Assembly (NCBI GenBank): GCA_963820055.1
Contig: CAWFYJ010000003.1
Location: forward strand, 558,001-622,000
Reading direction: 5' to 3'
Length of the DNA: 64,000 nucleotides
Source: RHKX01 sp963820055
GTDB lineage: Bacteria > Actinomycetota > Thermoleophilia > Solirubrobacterales > 70-9
Every line of letters starts with the position of its first letter. Position 1 is the stretch's first letter. The position numbers were made by a program, and so were the translations under genes. Positions 1-9,073 of this stretch are shown here, in pieces. The notes beneath the pieces were generated by a model. The model saw only the letters and a list, made by a program, of their open reading frames with translations. It was not told where the DNA came from and searched no databases.

Positions 1-2318
1 TCGCGGATCGGCCCGCCGTCCCAGTAGACGATTGCCGAGCCACCGCTGTACGGGTAACTCGAGATCGGGTCGATACCCCAGCCGACGTCCACTCCCGGCC
101 AACGGCCGGCCTCGACCATCGGCACGTGGATCTTCGCCGTCCCGATCGTCCGCGCCTCGGTCTCCGCCGCGAAGTTGCTGACCTGGTGATCGCCGACGGC
201 GATGTTCAGCAGGATCTCGTGCGGAGGCGTTCCGGGCAGCGGGTTGTCGGTCATCCGATGGGCGTAGCCGTTCGTCTCGCCGCGGTCCCAGAGGATCTGG
301 ACGAGCGAGAGGATCAGCTTCTGATCGACCTCGCTCGGGTAGGCCGGGTCGAGGAACGCCTTGTAGGTATCGAAGTCGACCGAGCGGTTCAGCAGGACCG
401 AGTAGTTCATCCCACCGACGCCGAGCGACGACCGGGTGAAGTCCGGCGAGAGCGCCGTCAGCGCACCGCCGAAGATCGCACCCTGGCTGTTGCCGTTGTA
501 GTAGAGCTTCGACGTGTCGATCACGGCCGGGTTCGTCCCATCGACCGGCCCGGCGTCGTTCTGCCGGAACGCCGGATCGCTGATGAACCCACCCTGGGCA
601 GCCGTGGTGTCGAGCAGGCGGCCGAGGTAGAGGCCGTTGATCATCCCCTGCTGGAGCCTGTCGGCCAGCTCGGGGAAGTCGCTCATGTTCTGCAGGATCC
701 CGATCGTGTTTCCGACGTCGGTCCCTGCCATGCCGATCTCATCGGTCGCGCAGTCCATGATGTTGTGCGTCTGCCCGAGGGTCTTCTGCGGGCCCGACGT
801 GGCTTCACCGGCACTGCCGAGCAGACCGTGGCCGTAGACGGTTGGGCGGGCCGGCGAAGCACCGACGTCATCCACCGCCGCATGGGGAATCATGCAGTTG
901 AAGTTGGCGGTCCAGGTGCCGTTCTGCTGCGGGACCCCGTTCGAGTCGAGGTTGATCCGCGCCCCCGGATCGCAGGGGTTGCCACCGGCCGGCGTCGTCA
1001 TGTAGCAGGGGACCGTGAAGGTTCCCTGGACACGGCGAGCCATGTTGGCGTCCTGCCCGGTGGTGAAGTTCTGGACGCTCGTCACCTCGAATTCAGGGGC
1101 GTCGCCCTCGACGATCCCGTTCGACAGGTTCGTGTCGCCGAGCTGCGAGAACGCGTCGTTGCGCATCGGCAGCGTGTTCTTGGCGATGTTCTCGTCGCTG
1201 GCGACGGTGAAGTCCCAGGCGAGGTACAGGTCGGCCCGCTTGATCTTCGCCTTCTGCAGCTTCTTGAAGATGTTCTCGAAGCGGCCGCGCTGATCGTTGA
1301 TCGGGCCCTTGCTGGACGGCAGGTCGTCGCGGTAGTAGCGGAAGCCCTCGGGAGCGTTGAGCGTCGCGCCGCCCTCGTCCTTGAGGTTGCGCATCGCGAC
1401 GATGTAGCGGTGCCCGGAGGCGAAGTTCTTCGCCGGATGGATCAGCAGCGCCGTGTCCTCGGGCGAGGTCGCGTTCGAATCGATTTCGACCCAGATCGGC
1501 CAGCGCTCGCCGGTGGTCGCGTCGATGACGACGACCGGGGCGTTCTTCTGGGTGTACTGACCGAGGTCGGACAGCGGCACCGCGCCGGTCTGGTCGAGAG
1601 CGTCGGGGTTGTCGAGTCCCGGGACGCGAAGCGTGATCGCCTGACCGGGGCTGAAGCCGTCGCTGAGGTTGTAGGGAGCGGCGTCCATCTGCTGGTCGGT
1701 CGTGTTCTTCGGCATCGCGGCCGTGTTCAGCGCGAGGCGGCGACCGGTGTCCGTGTCCGGATCTTCGACCGTGTAGTAGTCGTCCGGGAACGGCAACAGG
1801 CAGCGGGAGCTGTCCTGGTCGCCGATGAAGTCGCAGTTCGCGGCCTGGCTGAGGTCGATTTTCTGCGGCTTGCAGGCGCCCGTGTCGCGGACGAGATCGG
1901 CCTTGGCGGAGGAGCCCTTGGCGGTGATCTCGAGCGTCCGCGCCTGACAGGTGGAGACCTGGCTCTTGCCGTCGCTGGAAAGCTTGATCGTGGCGGTGCC
2001 CTTGCCGCTCTTCTTGATCTTGACCTTCTTGGCCTTGGCGAGAGAGCCGGCGTTCGGGCTGTCGAACGTGCTCGACGACAGCTTCACCTTGACGCTGACC
2101 TTCTTGCCCTTCTTGGCCTTCTTGGCGAGCTTGCCCTTCGCCTTGACCTGGACCTTGACCCCCTTCTTGAGAATCGAGGACTGGCTGTCGCCCTTGATCT
2201 TCAGCGACACCTTGTTCTTCGACTTCGCGGCGGTCGTGTCGGCGGAAGCCGAGGCGGCGAAGGTTGCGCAGAGCGCGATGGCAAGCAGGGCTGCGAGCAG
2301 CCGGGACGTCCTGGTCAA
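1..2318 (-). CDS. Exported lipase-like alpha/beta hydrolase, 3' end beyond the window
   Basis: The frame is open from a TTG at 2318 to the left edge (about 772 codons, no stop seen), so the C-terminus is missing. I chose this start because GGAGGAG lies 8 bases upstream and the first 27 residues (MTRTSRLLAALLAIALCATF, then a run ending ASASA) form a clear Sec signal peptide. Residues 30-120 are rich in Lys, Ser and Thr and look like a secreted beta-type domain. Further on, VYGHGLLGS resembles an oxyanion-hole loop and YYNGNSQGAIFGG is a G-x-S-x-G nucleophile elbow (Ser codon near 488), the pattern of extracellular lipases and esterases. The substrate cannot be read. It is divergent from the lactone oxidase gene at 2396. 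A large ORF on the opposite strand here is an antisense shadow. Confidence 0.72.
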   Translation of the reverse strand, partial: MTRTSRLLAALLAIALCATFAASASADTTAAKSKNKVSLKIKGDSQSSILKKGVKVQVKAKGKLAKKAKKGKKVSVKVKLSSSTFDSPNAGSLAKAKKVKIKKSGKGTATIKLSSDGKSQVSTCQARTLEITAKGSSAKADLVRDTGACKPQKIDLSQAANCDFIGDQDSSRCLLPFPDDYYTVEDPDTDTGRRLALNTAAMPKNTTDQQMDAAPYNLSDGFSPGQAITLRVPGLDNPDALDQTGAVPLSDLGQYTQKNAPVVVIDATTGERWPIWVEIDSNATSPEDTALLIHPAKNFASGHRYIVAMRNLKDEGGATLNAPEGFRYYRDDLPSSKGPINDQRGRFENIFKKLQKAKIKRADLYLAWDFTVASDENIAKNTLPMRNDAFSQLGDTNLSNGIVEGDAPEFEVTSVQNFTTGQDANMARRVQGTFTVPCYMTTPAGGNPCDPGARINLDSNGVPQQNGTWTANFNCMIPHAAVDDVGASPARPTVYGHGLLGSAGEATSGPQKTLGQTHNIMDCATDEIGMAGTDVGNTIGILQNMSDFPELADRLQQGMINGLYLGRLLDTTAAQGGFISDPAFRQNDAGPVDGTNPAVIDTSKLYYNGNSQGAIFGGALTALSPDFTRSSLGVGGMNYSVLLNRSVDFDTYKAFLDPAYPSEVDQKLILSLVQILWDRGETNGYAHRMTDNPLPGTPPHEILLNIAVGDHQVSNFAAETEARTIGTAKIHVPMVEAGRWPGVDVGWGIDPISSYPYSGGSAIVYWDGGPIR

Positions 2319-2395
2319 AATGGTCTCTCCTCCAGATTGCGTGTGAACGCACCCCTCCCCGAAGCGGTGTGCGACGCGTGACACTATCAGCGGCA

Positions 2396-3704
2396 ATGTC
2401 GATGCGTGACAGTTCCTGGACCAACTTCGCCGGCGATCAGAGTTGCGCCCCGGCCGTCTTCGAGCGCCCCCGGTCCCGCGTCGAGGTCGCCGAGTCGATT
2501 GCGCGGGCCGGCGAGGCGGGCCGCACGGTGCGGGTCGCCGGGGCCGGGCATTCGTTCAACGACGCCGTTCTGACCGACGGTACGCTGTTGTCGATCGACC
2601 GGCTCGACGGGGTGCTCGACGTCGACCGGACGAGCGGCCTCGTCCGGGTCGAGGCCGGAATCAGCCTCGGCGCACTCAGCGAGATCCTCTGGGAGAACGG
2701 TCTGGCGTTTGCGAACCTCGGCGACATCGACGTGCAGTCGCTCGCCGGCGCCGCGGCGACCGGTACGCACGGCACGGGCGCGAAGCTCGCCAACGTCTCG
2801 GCCTCGCTCGCCTCGATCGAGCTGGCGACTGCCGGCGGCGGCTTCATCGAGCTCGACGCCGAGTCCGATCGCGACGCCTGGCGCGCGGCCCGGATCGCCG
2901 TCGGGTCGCTGGGCGTGATGACCGCCGTGACCCTCCGCGCCGTTCCGGCGTTCACGCTCGACTCGGTCGAGACGACCGTGCCGGTCGAGGAGACGCTGGA
3001 CGGCATCGACGAGCTCGTCGCGGCCAACGACCACTTCGGGTTCTTCACGTTCCCGCACAGCGACCTCGCGATCGTGAAGACGTCGAACCGGATCGACACC
3101 GCACCGCGGCCGCGTCGCGCCGCGATCGAGTGGTTCGACGACGTCGCGATGACGAACTACGCCTTCTGGGCGATCTGCCTCGCCGGCCGCGCCCGGCCGG
3201 CGGCGATCCCGGCGCTGAACCGGCTCACCTCGCGCCTCGCCGGCACGACGCGGCTCCGCGACCGCTCATACCGCGTTTTCCGCACGCCGCGAAAGGTCCC
3301 GATCACCGAGATGGAGTACGCCATCCCGGCCGGGATCGGCGGCGGAGGCGGTTCGCGCCGTGCGCGCCGCCGGCGAGCGTTTCGACGTGCCGGTGCCGAT
3401 CGAGGTCCGGTTCGCGGCCGGCGACGACGCCCTGCTCAGTCCGGCCGGCGAGGGCGGCTGTTGCTGGATCGCGGTCCACCAGTTCGGCGGTCTCGACTGG
3501 CGGCCGTGGTTCGGTGCCGCCGAGGAGATCCTCGCCGGCTACGGCGGGCGCCCGCACTGGGGCAAGCGGCACTCCCGGACGGCGCTCGATCTGCGCGACT
3601 CCTATCCGGGCTGGGACGCGTTCGCAGGGGTCCGGCGGCGCCTCGACCCCGACGGCCGCTTCGCGAACGAGTACGTCGACCGCGTACTGGGACCCCTCGC
3701 GTGA
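2396..3704 (+). pseudogene. FAD-linked sugar-1,4-lactone oxidase (ALO/GULO family), one frameshift
   Basis: The N-terminal FAD-binding domain shows GAGHSF (the His that carries covalent FAD in this family) and a GDIDVQSLAG...GTHGTG stretch typical of arabinono/gulono-lactone oxidases. The C-terminal ALO domain carries the conserved HWGK near 3556 and a closing RLDPDGRFANEYVDRVLG. These parts lie in different frames. After MEYAIPAG the frame changes near 3335-3345, and removing the single A in GGGATCGG restores a family-like reading (AGSAAEAVRAV). Corrected length is about 436 residues, normal for the family. The start is ATG 2396 (or ATG 2402); no good Shine-Dalgarno is visible. The stop (3702-3704) overlaps the GTG of the next gene, so the two are translationally coupled. 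Because of the frameshift, the N-terminal part reads in frame into the downstream gene, giving a false 821-residue fusion ORF. Confidence 0.8.
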
Positions 3705-4729
3705 ACCTGCCGCTCCTCCACGACCGGTTCCCGGAGCTGCGCGCGACCCTTCCCCACCTGCCGCTGACCGACGAGCGCCCCACACCGGTCCGGCGGATCG
3801 ACGGCCTCGCCGGCGGCGACACGGAACTCTGGCTCAAGGACGACGGCGCCTACGGGAACGGCGGCTGGGGCGGCAACAAGGTCCGCAAGCTCGAGTGGCT
3901 GCTGCCCGACATTCGGCGCCGCGGGCGGTCGAAGCTGCTGACCGTCGGGGGCATCGGGACCAACTGGGGTCTCGCCGCCGCCCTCTACGGCCGCGAGCAG
4001 GGGATCGAGGTGATCCTCGCCCTGATCGACCAGCCCGAGGACGAGCACGTCCGCGCTCAGCTCGAACGGCTCGCAGCGTCTGGCGCGACGATCCACCGAA
4101 CGCGATCGAAGGCGCGGACGATCGCGCTCGCTCCGTGGCTGCTCGCCCGCCATCACGACGGCCTCCACCCCCCCTACCTGCTTCCCGCCGGTGGGTCGTC
4201 GCCGGTCGGCGCTCTCGGTTACGTCGAGGCCGCCCTCGAGATCGCCACCCAGGTCGAAGCCGGCGAGCTGCCCGAGCCCGCCCACGTCGTCACGGCGGTC
4301 GGCTCCGGCGGCACGGCGGCGGGTCTCGCCCTCGGGCTGCGGATCGCCGGCCTCGGCAGCACCGTCACCGGGGTCGTCGTCAACGACAGCCTGCGGCTCG
4401 ACCGGGCGACCCTCACGAAGCTCGCGGTTCGCTCCGGGAAGCTGCTGGCCGCTCGCGGGGCGCCGGGAGCCGAGGCCGGCGCCGGCGACCTCCGGCTCGA
4501 GTCCCTGGCCGACTGGCTCGGACCGGGCTACGGCTACGCGACCCCGGAGTCGGAGCGCGCGCGGTCGGCGGCGGCCGGAGCCGGCCTCCGGCTCGACCCC
4601 GTCTACACGGCGAAATCGATGGCGGCGACGCTCGAGCTGGCCCGATCGGGCCGGTTCGCCGAGGGCCCGGTCCTGTTCGTCCTCACCGACGGGCCGCGGC
4701 CGCGTCCCGCCGACCCGTCCGGCAGCTAG
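3701..4729 (+). CDS. PLP-dependent D-cysteine desulfhydrase / ACC deaminase family enzyme
   Basis: A 342-residue fold-type II PLP enzyme. The PLP-lysine motif is seen in GGWGGNKVRKLEWLL (about residues 52-66), followed by the phosphate-binding GSGGTAAGL loop near residue 200, as in 1-aminocyclopropane-1-carboxylate deaminase and D-cysteine desulfhydrase. The family deaminates or desulfhydrates small D-amino acids to 2-oxo acids; motif reading alone does not separate the two activities. The start is GTG 3701, overlapping the lactone oxidase stop by four bases (GTGA). The TAG stop at 4727-4729 overlaps the stop of the convergent hydrolase (TAG on the other strand, 4726-4728), so both genes end in one CTAG with no room for a terminator. 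Confidence 0.8.
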   Translation: MNLPLLHDRFPELRATLPHLPLTDERPTPVRRIDGLAGGDTELWLKDDGAYGNGGWGGNKVRKLEWLLPDIRRRGRSKLLTVGGIGTNWGLAAALYGREQGIEVILALIDQPEDEHVRAQLERLAASGATIHRTRSKARTIALAPWLLARHHDGLHPPYLLPAGGSSPVGALGYVEAALEIATQVEAGELPEPAHVVTAVGSGGTAAGLALGLRIAGLGSTVTGVVVNDSLRLDRATLTKLAVRSGKLLAARGAPGAEAGAGDLRLESLADWLGPGYGYATPESERARSAAAGAGLRLDPVYTAKSMAATLELARSGRFAEGPVLFVLTDGPRPRPADPSGS

Positions 4730-5622
4730 AGGACGCGCTCGAGAAAGGCGAGCTGGTCGCTCGCGATCCGCTCCGGACCGGCGCCGGTGAGCGGCTCGAA
4801 GTGGTCGTACGGATAGCGCTGGAGCTCGCCCCGCGGCGCCCGGTCGGCGAGGCGCTCGACGGCGGCGGCCGCGACCGTGATGTCTCGTTCGCCGAGGCCG
4901 ACCCAGAGGGGCGCCGTGATCCGGCGGGCACGAGCGACGGGCCGGAACATCGCAACGGTCGCGAACACGCCGGGGGAGATCTCGTTGCGCCACGGCGATC
5001 CCGGCTCGACGGCGGCGGCGAACCCGGCGGCCTCGCCGGGCAGGGTCATCGCCCCGTGCTCGCCGGGGGGAGCAGTGACCGGAACCAGGTTGGGCCGGCC
5101 CGCGAGGTCCGCCGCGGCACGCGGCAGGAGCCAGGCGGACAGCTTCGGCGGGGTCGCGAGGACGCGCCGGAAGCCGTCCGCGAACGGGCAGACGGCGAGG
5201 ACGGCGGCGAGGTCGTCGCGGCGTGAGGCGACCTCGATCACGTGGCCGGCGGCGAACGAATAACCCCAGAGCACGATCCCGCCGGCGTCGACCCCCTCGC
5301 GGCCGGCGGCGTAGGCGATCGCGTTGCGCCAGTCCTCCTGCTGGTCGGCGGCCCGGAACCGCTGGCGCGGTTCGCCGCCGGACTCACCGAGGAAACGGTG
5401 GTCGAAGAGGAGGACGCGGTAGCCGGCCGCCGCGAACCGCTCGGCGTACGCGGGCAGCCCGTCGTGACGGGTCAGGCTGAATCCGTTCGCCATGACGACG
5501 GCACGGCCGTTTCCGGGGCCGGCGGGGAGATACCACCACGCCGCGCACCGGTCGCCCCCGGACGTGAACCAGACGTCCTCGCGCTCGGCTCGCTCGGCTT
5601 GCTGGGTTGAGGCGTCCGGCAC
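4726..5622 (-). CDS. Alpha/beta-fold hydrolase
   Basis: A protein of about 298 residues with a classical alpha/beta-hydrolase layout: an HRFLGESGG strand-turn after strand 4, a nucleophile elbow WGYSFAAGH (Ser about residue 117) and a late catalytic His in PYDHFEPLTG. It has no signal peptide and is probably cytoplasmic. I place the start at GTG 5622 (MPDASTQQAERAERED) because residues further upstream in the open frame are low-complexity out-of-frame translation of the thioesterase gene. It lies 23 bases downstream of the hotdog thioesterase and probably shares its transcript. The substrate is unknown. Confidence 0.72.
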   Translation of the reverse strand: MPDASTQQAERAEREDVWFTSGGDRCAAWWYLPAGPGNGRAVVMANGFSLTRHDGLPAYAERFAAAGYRVLLFDHRFLGESGGEPRQRFRAADQQEDWRNAIAYAAGREGVDAGGIVLWGYSFAAGHVIEVASRRDDLAAVLAVCPFADGFRRVLATPPKLSAWLLPRAAADLAGRPNLVPVTAPPGEHGAMTLPGEAAGFAAAVEPGSPWRNEISPGVFATVAMFRPVARARRITAPLWVGLGERDITVAAAAVERLADRAPRGELQRYPYDHFEPLTGAGPERIASDQLAFLERVL

Positions 5623-5645
5623 GGGCGCCCACCCTATTCCCCGGG

Positions 5646-6179
5646 TCAGGACAGGATCATGCAGGTGGTCGTCGCCGAGGCGAACAGGCGCTCGCCGGAT
5701 GCATCGGTGAGTCGGCCCTGCGCCGTCGCCTGACGGCGGCCCCGGTAGGTGACCTCGCCGAAGGCGCGGACGGCGCCGACCTCGCGGGTGATCGGGCGCA
5801 TGAACTTGACCTCGAGACCGGCGGTCGTGTAGCCGACGCCGGGGTCGAGGGTCGTGTGGACCGCGCATCCGAGCACCGAATCGAGCAGCGTCGCGGCATA
5901 GCCGCCGTGGACGGTCCCGATCGGGTTGTAGTGCTCCTCGCCGGGCTCGCCCTCGAAGACGACGACGCCCGGGCCGACCTCGACCGGCTGCATCTGCATC
6001 AGGACGGCGATCGGCGGTGGCGGGATCTCCCCGGCCGCGATCGCACGCATGTAGTCGATCCCCGCCCTCCCGGCGCCGGCCCCCGCGACGGAGACCGGGT
6101 CCTGCCAGACGATCGTCCGGCTCCGAGTCGTCTCGGGCGAGAGCTCGGCGTGGGCGGCCGCGGAATCGGCCGCCGTCAT
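5646..6179 (-). CDS. PaaI-type hotdog acyl-CoA thioesterase
   Basis: A 177-residue hotdog-fold protein. The family signature is NPIGTVHGGYAATLLDSVLG (HGG plus the acidic residue in the central helix, about residues 84-103), followed by beta strands such as GLEVKFMRPI and VTYRGRRQATAQGRL. Enzymes of this group hydrolyse acyl- or aryl-CoA thioesters. The ATG at 6179 is preferred because it overlaps the TGA of a 45-residue upstream ORF (ATGA), implying translational coupling. The alpha/beta hydrolase follows it on the same strand, and a divergent HxlR regulator lies upstream. Confidence 0.82.
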   Translation of the reverse strand: MTAADSAAAHAELSPETTRSRTIVWQDPVSVAGAGAGRAGIDYMRAIAAGEIPPPPIAVLMQMQPVEVGPGVVVFEGEPGEEHYNPIGTVHGGYAATLLDSVLGCAVHTTLDPGVGYTTAGLEVKFMRPITREVGAVRAFGEVTYRGRRQATAQGRLTDASGERLFASATTTCMILS

Positions 6180-6313
6180 CGACGGCCCCTTTTGCGGTCC
6201 GGGGTCCGGACCGGGGCCGGGTAGAGCAGGTCGGCCATGATCTCCTGGCTGGTCAGCACGAACGGCTGCTTGGCGATCCTGCGGGTCTTGTTGTCGGTGT
6301 CGTTGGGCCTCAT
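6176..6313 (-). CDS. Small basic protein (45 aa) at the head of the thioesterase operon
   Basis: A short reading frame (MRPNDTDNKTRRIAKQPFVL to a KRGRR end). It begins at ATG 6313 with a very strong ribosome-binding site, GGAGGAGG four bases upstream, and its TGA overlaps the thioesterase ATG in an ATGA. The protein is basic at both ends with a hydrophobic middle (TSQEIMADLLYPAPV). I recognise no family. The strong ribosome-binding site and coupling argue that it is translated, either as a real small protein or as a leader that delivers ribosomes to the thioesterase start. Confidence 0.6.
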   Translation of the reverse strand: MRPNDTDNKTRRIAKQPFVLTSQEIMADLLYPAPVRTPDRKRGRR

Positions 6314-6347
6314 ACGGCCTCCTCCTCCGCGGCTCCCCGCGGATGTG

Positions 6348-6406
6348 AGTTGCTTGACAAAACCGAGGGTAGCGGAAAACCGAGCCTAAAGTTGCTTGAT
6401 GCAACT
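6348..6406. promoter_or_regulatory. Putative HxlR operator: repeated AGTTGCTTGA and an inverted repeat
   Basis: The divergent intergenic region contains AGTTGCTTGA twice (6348-6357 and 6390-6399; start-to-start spacing 42 bp, four helical turns). The second copy is part of a perfect inverted repeat, AGTTGC-TTGAT-GCAACT (6390-6406). The repeats lie between the thioesterase operon and the HxlR gene, the usual place for an HxlR-type dimer to control both promoters. The protein-site link is inferred from position. Confidence 0.55.
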
Positions 6407-6429
6407 GAGTGTGCCAAGATCACTCAACG

Positions 6430-6912
6430 GTGCTGAAACGCGACTACGATCAGACCTGCTCCGTGGCCCGCTCGCTCGAGATCCTCGGCGAGCGCTGGAC
6501 GCTGCTCGTGATCCGCGACGTCTTCTACGGGCGCCGCCGCTTCGACGCGATCCAGGAGGACCTCGGCATTGCGCGGAACGTCCTCGCCACCCGTCTTGCG
6601 CGGCTCGTCGAGGAGGGCATCCTCGAGAAGCGCGCCTACCAGGACCATCCGCCCCGCTTCGAGTACTTCCTGACCGAGAAGGGCATCGACCTCTGGCCGG
6701 TCATGGTGGCGATGATGCACTGGGGCGACCGCTACCTCGCCGATCACGACGGCCCGCCCGTCGTGATCCACCACAAGGAGTGCGGCGGCGAGGTCGACGA
6801 CCGCGGCTACTGCGAGCGCTGCGGCCAGCGGCTCAACGCGCGCGACGCGTTCGCCGAGCGCGGTCCCGGGCGAGGCGCGAAGCCGGTCGCCGCCGGCGCG
6901 GCGACTGCCTAG
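6430..6912 (+). CDS. HxlR-family transcriptional regulator
   Basis: A protein of about 160 residues with the HxlR winged helix: CSVARSLEILGERWTLLVIR, then RRRFDAIQEDLGIARNVLATRL as recognition helix and wing. The C-terminal tail (KECGGEVDDRGYCERCGQRL) looks like a small zinc-ribbon-type extension, seen in part of this family. I prefer GTG 6430 (MLKRDYDQTCSV); a GTG at 6409 would add seven residues and overlap the putative operator. It is divergent from the small-ORF/thioesterase/hydrolase operon, its likely target, and convergent with the PBP gene, ending 3 bases from that gene's stop. Confidence 0.85.
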   Translation: MLKRDYDQTCSVARSLEILGERWTLLVIRDVFYGRRRFDAIQEDLGIARNVLATRLARLVEEGILEKRAYQDHPPRFEYFLTEKGIDLWPVMVAMMHWGDRYLADHDGPPVVIHHKECGGEVDDRGYCERCGQRLNARDAFAERGPGRGAKPVAAGAATA

Positions 6913-6915
6913 CGG

Positions 6916-8982
6916 CTACTTGCCGTTGCCGTTGCCGTTGCCCTGGATGCCCGGGGCATAGGCGCCGTCGGGGTAGCCGTCGCCGTTGGTGTCGGCGCCG
7001 GGCGCGGGCGTCGTGGTCGCCGGGGCCGTCCCTGTCGGAGTTGTCGACGTCGTGTCGGAGCTGGACGATGATGCCGCCGTGCTGCTCGAGTAGGAGGAGA
7101 GGTTGGCGGGATCCTTCGGCTGCGGGTAGTCGCGACAGTTGTTCGTCGCCGCGACCGACATGTAGTCGTTCCAGATCGGGGCCGAGAGGTCGGCGCCGTA
7201 ACCGGGCAGCGGCGTTCGCGCGATCGGATTGCCCGTCCAGACCGCGGTCGAGACGTCCGGCGTGTAGCCGACGAACCACGCGTCCGACTGCTCCTCGGTC
7301 GTACCGGTCTTACCCGACGCGGTGCAGCCGGGGAGGTCGTATCCGGCCGCGGTCCCGAAGTCGAGCGTCCCCTCCATGACGGTGGCGACCGTGTACGCCA
7401 CGCCGTCGGAGATCACCCGCGTGCCCTCGGGGTTCTCGGGCTTGTCGACATCGCCGTTCGGGAAGACGACCTTGGTTATCGCCGTCGGGTCGTGGTGGAC
7501 GCCGCCGTTGGCGAGCGTCGCATACGCGTTCGACATCTCGAGCACGGTGCAGCACGTGCTGGTGCCGCCCAGCGCCTCGGCCGGGACGCCCTGGAGTTCG
7601 GATGTCACGCCGAGCTTGTGGGCCATGTCGACGAAGTTCTCGGGGCCGACGTCGATTCCGAGCTGGGCGTAGACGGTGTTGATCGAGTTCGCCGTCGCGT
7701 TGGCGAGGGTGATCGAGCCGCCGGCGCCGCCGCTGACCGTCCACGGCTCGCTGCCCGGCGGGGTCAGCGTGATCGTTGAAGGCGCCGGATAGGAGGTCGT
7801 GTCCGGGTCGATCCCCTGGTCGACGGCGGTGGTCAGGACGAAGGGCTTGAAGGACGAGCCCGGCTGCCGCTCGCCGTCGGCGGCGAGGTTGAACTGGCTG
7901 GTGTCGTAGGACTGCGAGGATGCCATCGCGATGATCGCGCCGGTGTTCGTGTCCGTGGAGACGAGGGCTCGCGCGGCGCCGGGGATCACGGGGGCGTTGG
8001 CGATCGCCTGCTCGGCGGCTGCCTGGTCGGTCGGGTTCAGGGTCGTGTAGACGCGGAGCCCGCCTTCGCGCACGGTCTTCAGTCCGTACTTCTTGATCAA
8101 TTCGTCCTGGACGAAGTCGAAGAAGAACTGCTGCGAGCGGGTCTCGTACTTGGTGCCGCGCTGGAGGCCGAGGCCTGCGGCCTTGACCTTCTCGGCCTTG
8201 GCCGGCGTGATGTACCCCTGATCGGCCATCGCGTCGAGCACCTCGTTGCGACGGTTCGTGGCGTCGTTGGGGTTCGTGAACGGGTTGTACTCGGACGGCG
8301 CCTGGGGGAGGCCGGCGAGCAGCGCCGACTCGCGCAGGCCGAGTTGGTCGATGTCCTTGTCGAAGAAGACCTCCGCCGCCGCCGCGACGCCGACCGCGGA
8401 CTTGCCGTCGGTCGTGCCGTACGTGGCGGTGTTCAGGTACTCGTTGAGGATCTGGTCCTTCGAGTGCTCGTCCTCGTACTGCTGCGCCATCGCGGCTTCC
8501 TGGATCTTCCGGGTGGCGGTGTCCTGCGGATCGGGGATGTAGAGGTTGCGGACGAGCTGCTGGGTGATCGTCGACGCTCCCTGGGTGACCTCCCCGGCCT
8601 CGGCGTTCTTCAGGGCCGCACGGGCGATCGCCACGTAGTCGACGCCGCCGTGCTCGTAGAAGTTCGCGTCCTCGATCGCGATGGTCCCCTCCTGGAGCTC
8701 CTTCGGGATCTTCTTGAGCTTGACCGGCGTCCGAAGGATGTCGGACTGGACGTAGCCGAGGCTGTTGCCGTCGGCGTCGAAGATCTGCGAGTTGGCCCCC
8801 TCGTCCGCGGGCCGGAGGGTGTCGATGTCGGGGGCGTCGGCGGCGACGTTGAGCACCCAGACCGCAAGGCCGCCGATCGCGCAGGCGACGATCGCCAGCA
8901 CCCCGACGAGGACGGCCATCAGCTTCTTGCCGACCGACCCGCTGGAGCGTGCCTGCCGTCTCTGTCGCGCGCGCATTGACAT
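6916..8982 (-). CDS. Bifunctional class A penicillin-binding protein (PBP1A-type)
   Basis: A 688-residue type II membrane protein: basic N-terminus, one membrane segment (residues 21-45), then a GT51 transglycosylase domain (EDANFYEHGG with catalytic Glu104; QGASTITQQL) and a transpeptidase domain with SSFK (Ser376/Lys379), SIN (433-435) and KTG (558-560). It polymerises and crosslinks peptidoglycan outside the membrane. After the catalytic core come a Ser/Thr/Pro-rich tail (from about 620) and a DTNGDGYPDG segment that resembles a calcium-binding EF-loop/thrombospondin-3 repeat, ending in an Asn-Gly repeat and a final Lys. The start may be ATG 8982 or 8976; no strong ribosome-binding site is visible. 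Confidence 0.92.
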   Translation of the reverse strand: MSMRARQRRQARSSGSVGKKLMAVLVGVLAIVACAIGGLAVWVLNVAADAPDIDTLRPADEGANSQIFDADGNSLGYVQSDILRTPVKLKKIPKELQEGTIAIEDANFYEHGGVDYVAIARAALKNAEAGEVTQGASTITQQLVRNLYIPDPQDTATRKIQEAAMAQQYEDEHSKDQILNEYLNTATYGTTDGKSAVGVAAAAEVFFDKDIDQLGLRESALLAGLPQAPSEYNPFTNPNDATNRRNEVLDAMADQGYITPAKAEKVKAAGLGLQRGTKYETRSQQFFFDFVQDELIKKYGLKTVREGGLRVYTTLNPTDQAAAEQAIANAPVIPGAARALVSTDTNTGAIIAMASSQSYDTSQFNLAADGERQPGSSFKPFVLTTAVDQGIDPDTTSYPAPSTITLTPPGSEPWTVSGGAGGSITLANATANSINTVYAQLGIDVGPENFVDMAHKLGVTSELQGVPAEALGGTSTCCTVLEMSNAYATLANGGVHHDPTAITKVVFPNGDVDKPENPEGTRVISDGVAYTVATVMEGTLDFGTAAGYDLPGCTASGKTGTTEEQSDAWFVGYTPDVSTAVWTGNPIARTPLPGYGADLSAPIWNDYMSVAATNNCRDYPQPKDPANLSSYSSSTAASSSSSDTTSTTPTGTAPATTTPAPGADTNGDGYPDGAYAPGIQGNGNGNGK

Positions 8983-9073
8983 CAGGAGGAACCCGAAAGG
9001 GTAACGACCGCCCCCGTCGGGCAGATCGGGTCAGCGGCCCGGTAGGCGCCGGGTTGCAGGGGTGCCGCCGCCG

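Noticed and set aside
126..2381. 751-codon open frame on the plus strand
   Set aside because: Antisense to the exported lipase-like gene; Arg/Val/Asp-rich with no domain, as expected for an opposite-strand shadow in high-GC DNA.
2264..4729. 821-residue apparent fusion of lactone oxidase and PLP enzyme
   Set aside because: The middle part is low-complexity Arg-rich sequence; the true C-terminus of the oxidase lies in another frame (3360-3704). The fusion arises from one frameshift.
2443..5226. 927-codon plus-strand open frame
   Set aside because: Arg/Gly/Pro-rich translation in a shadow frame across three real genes.
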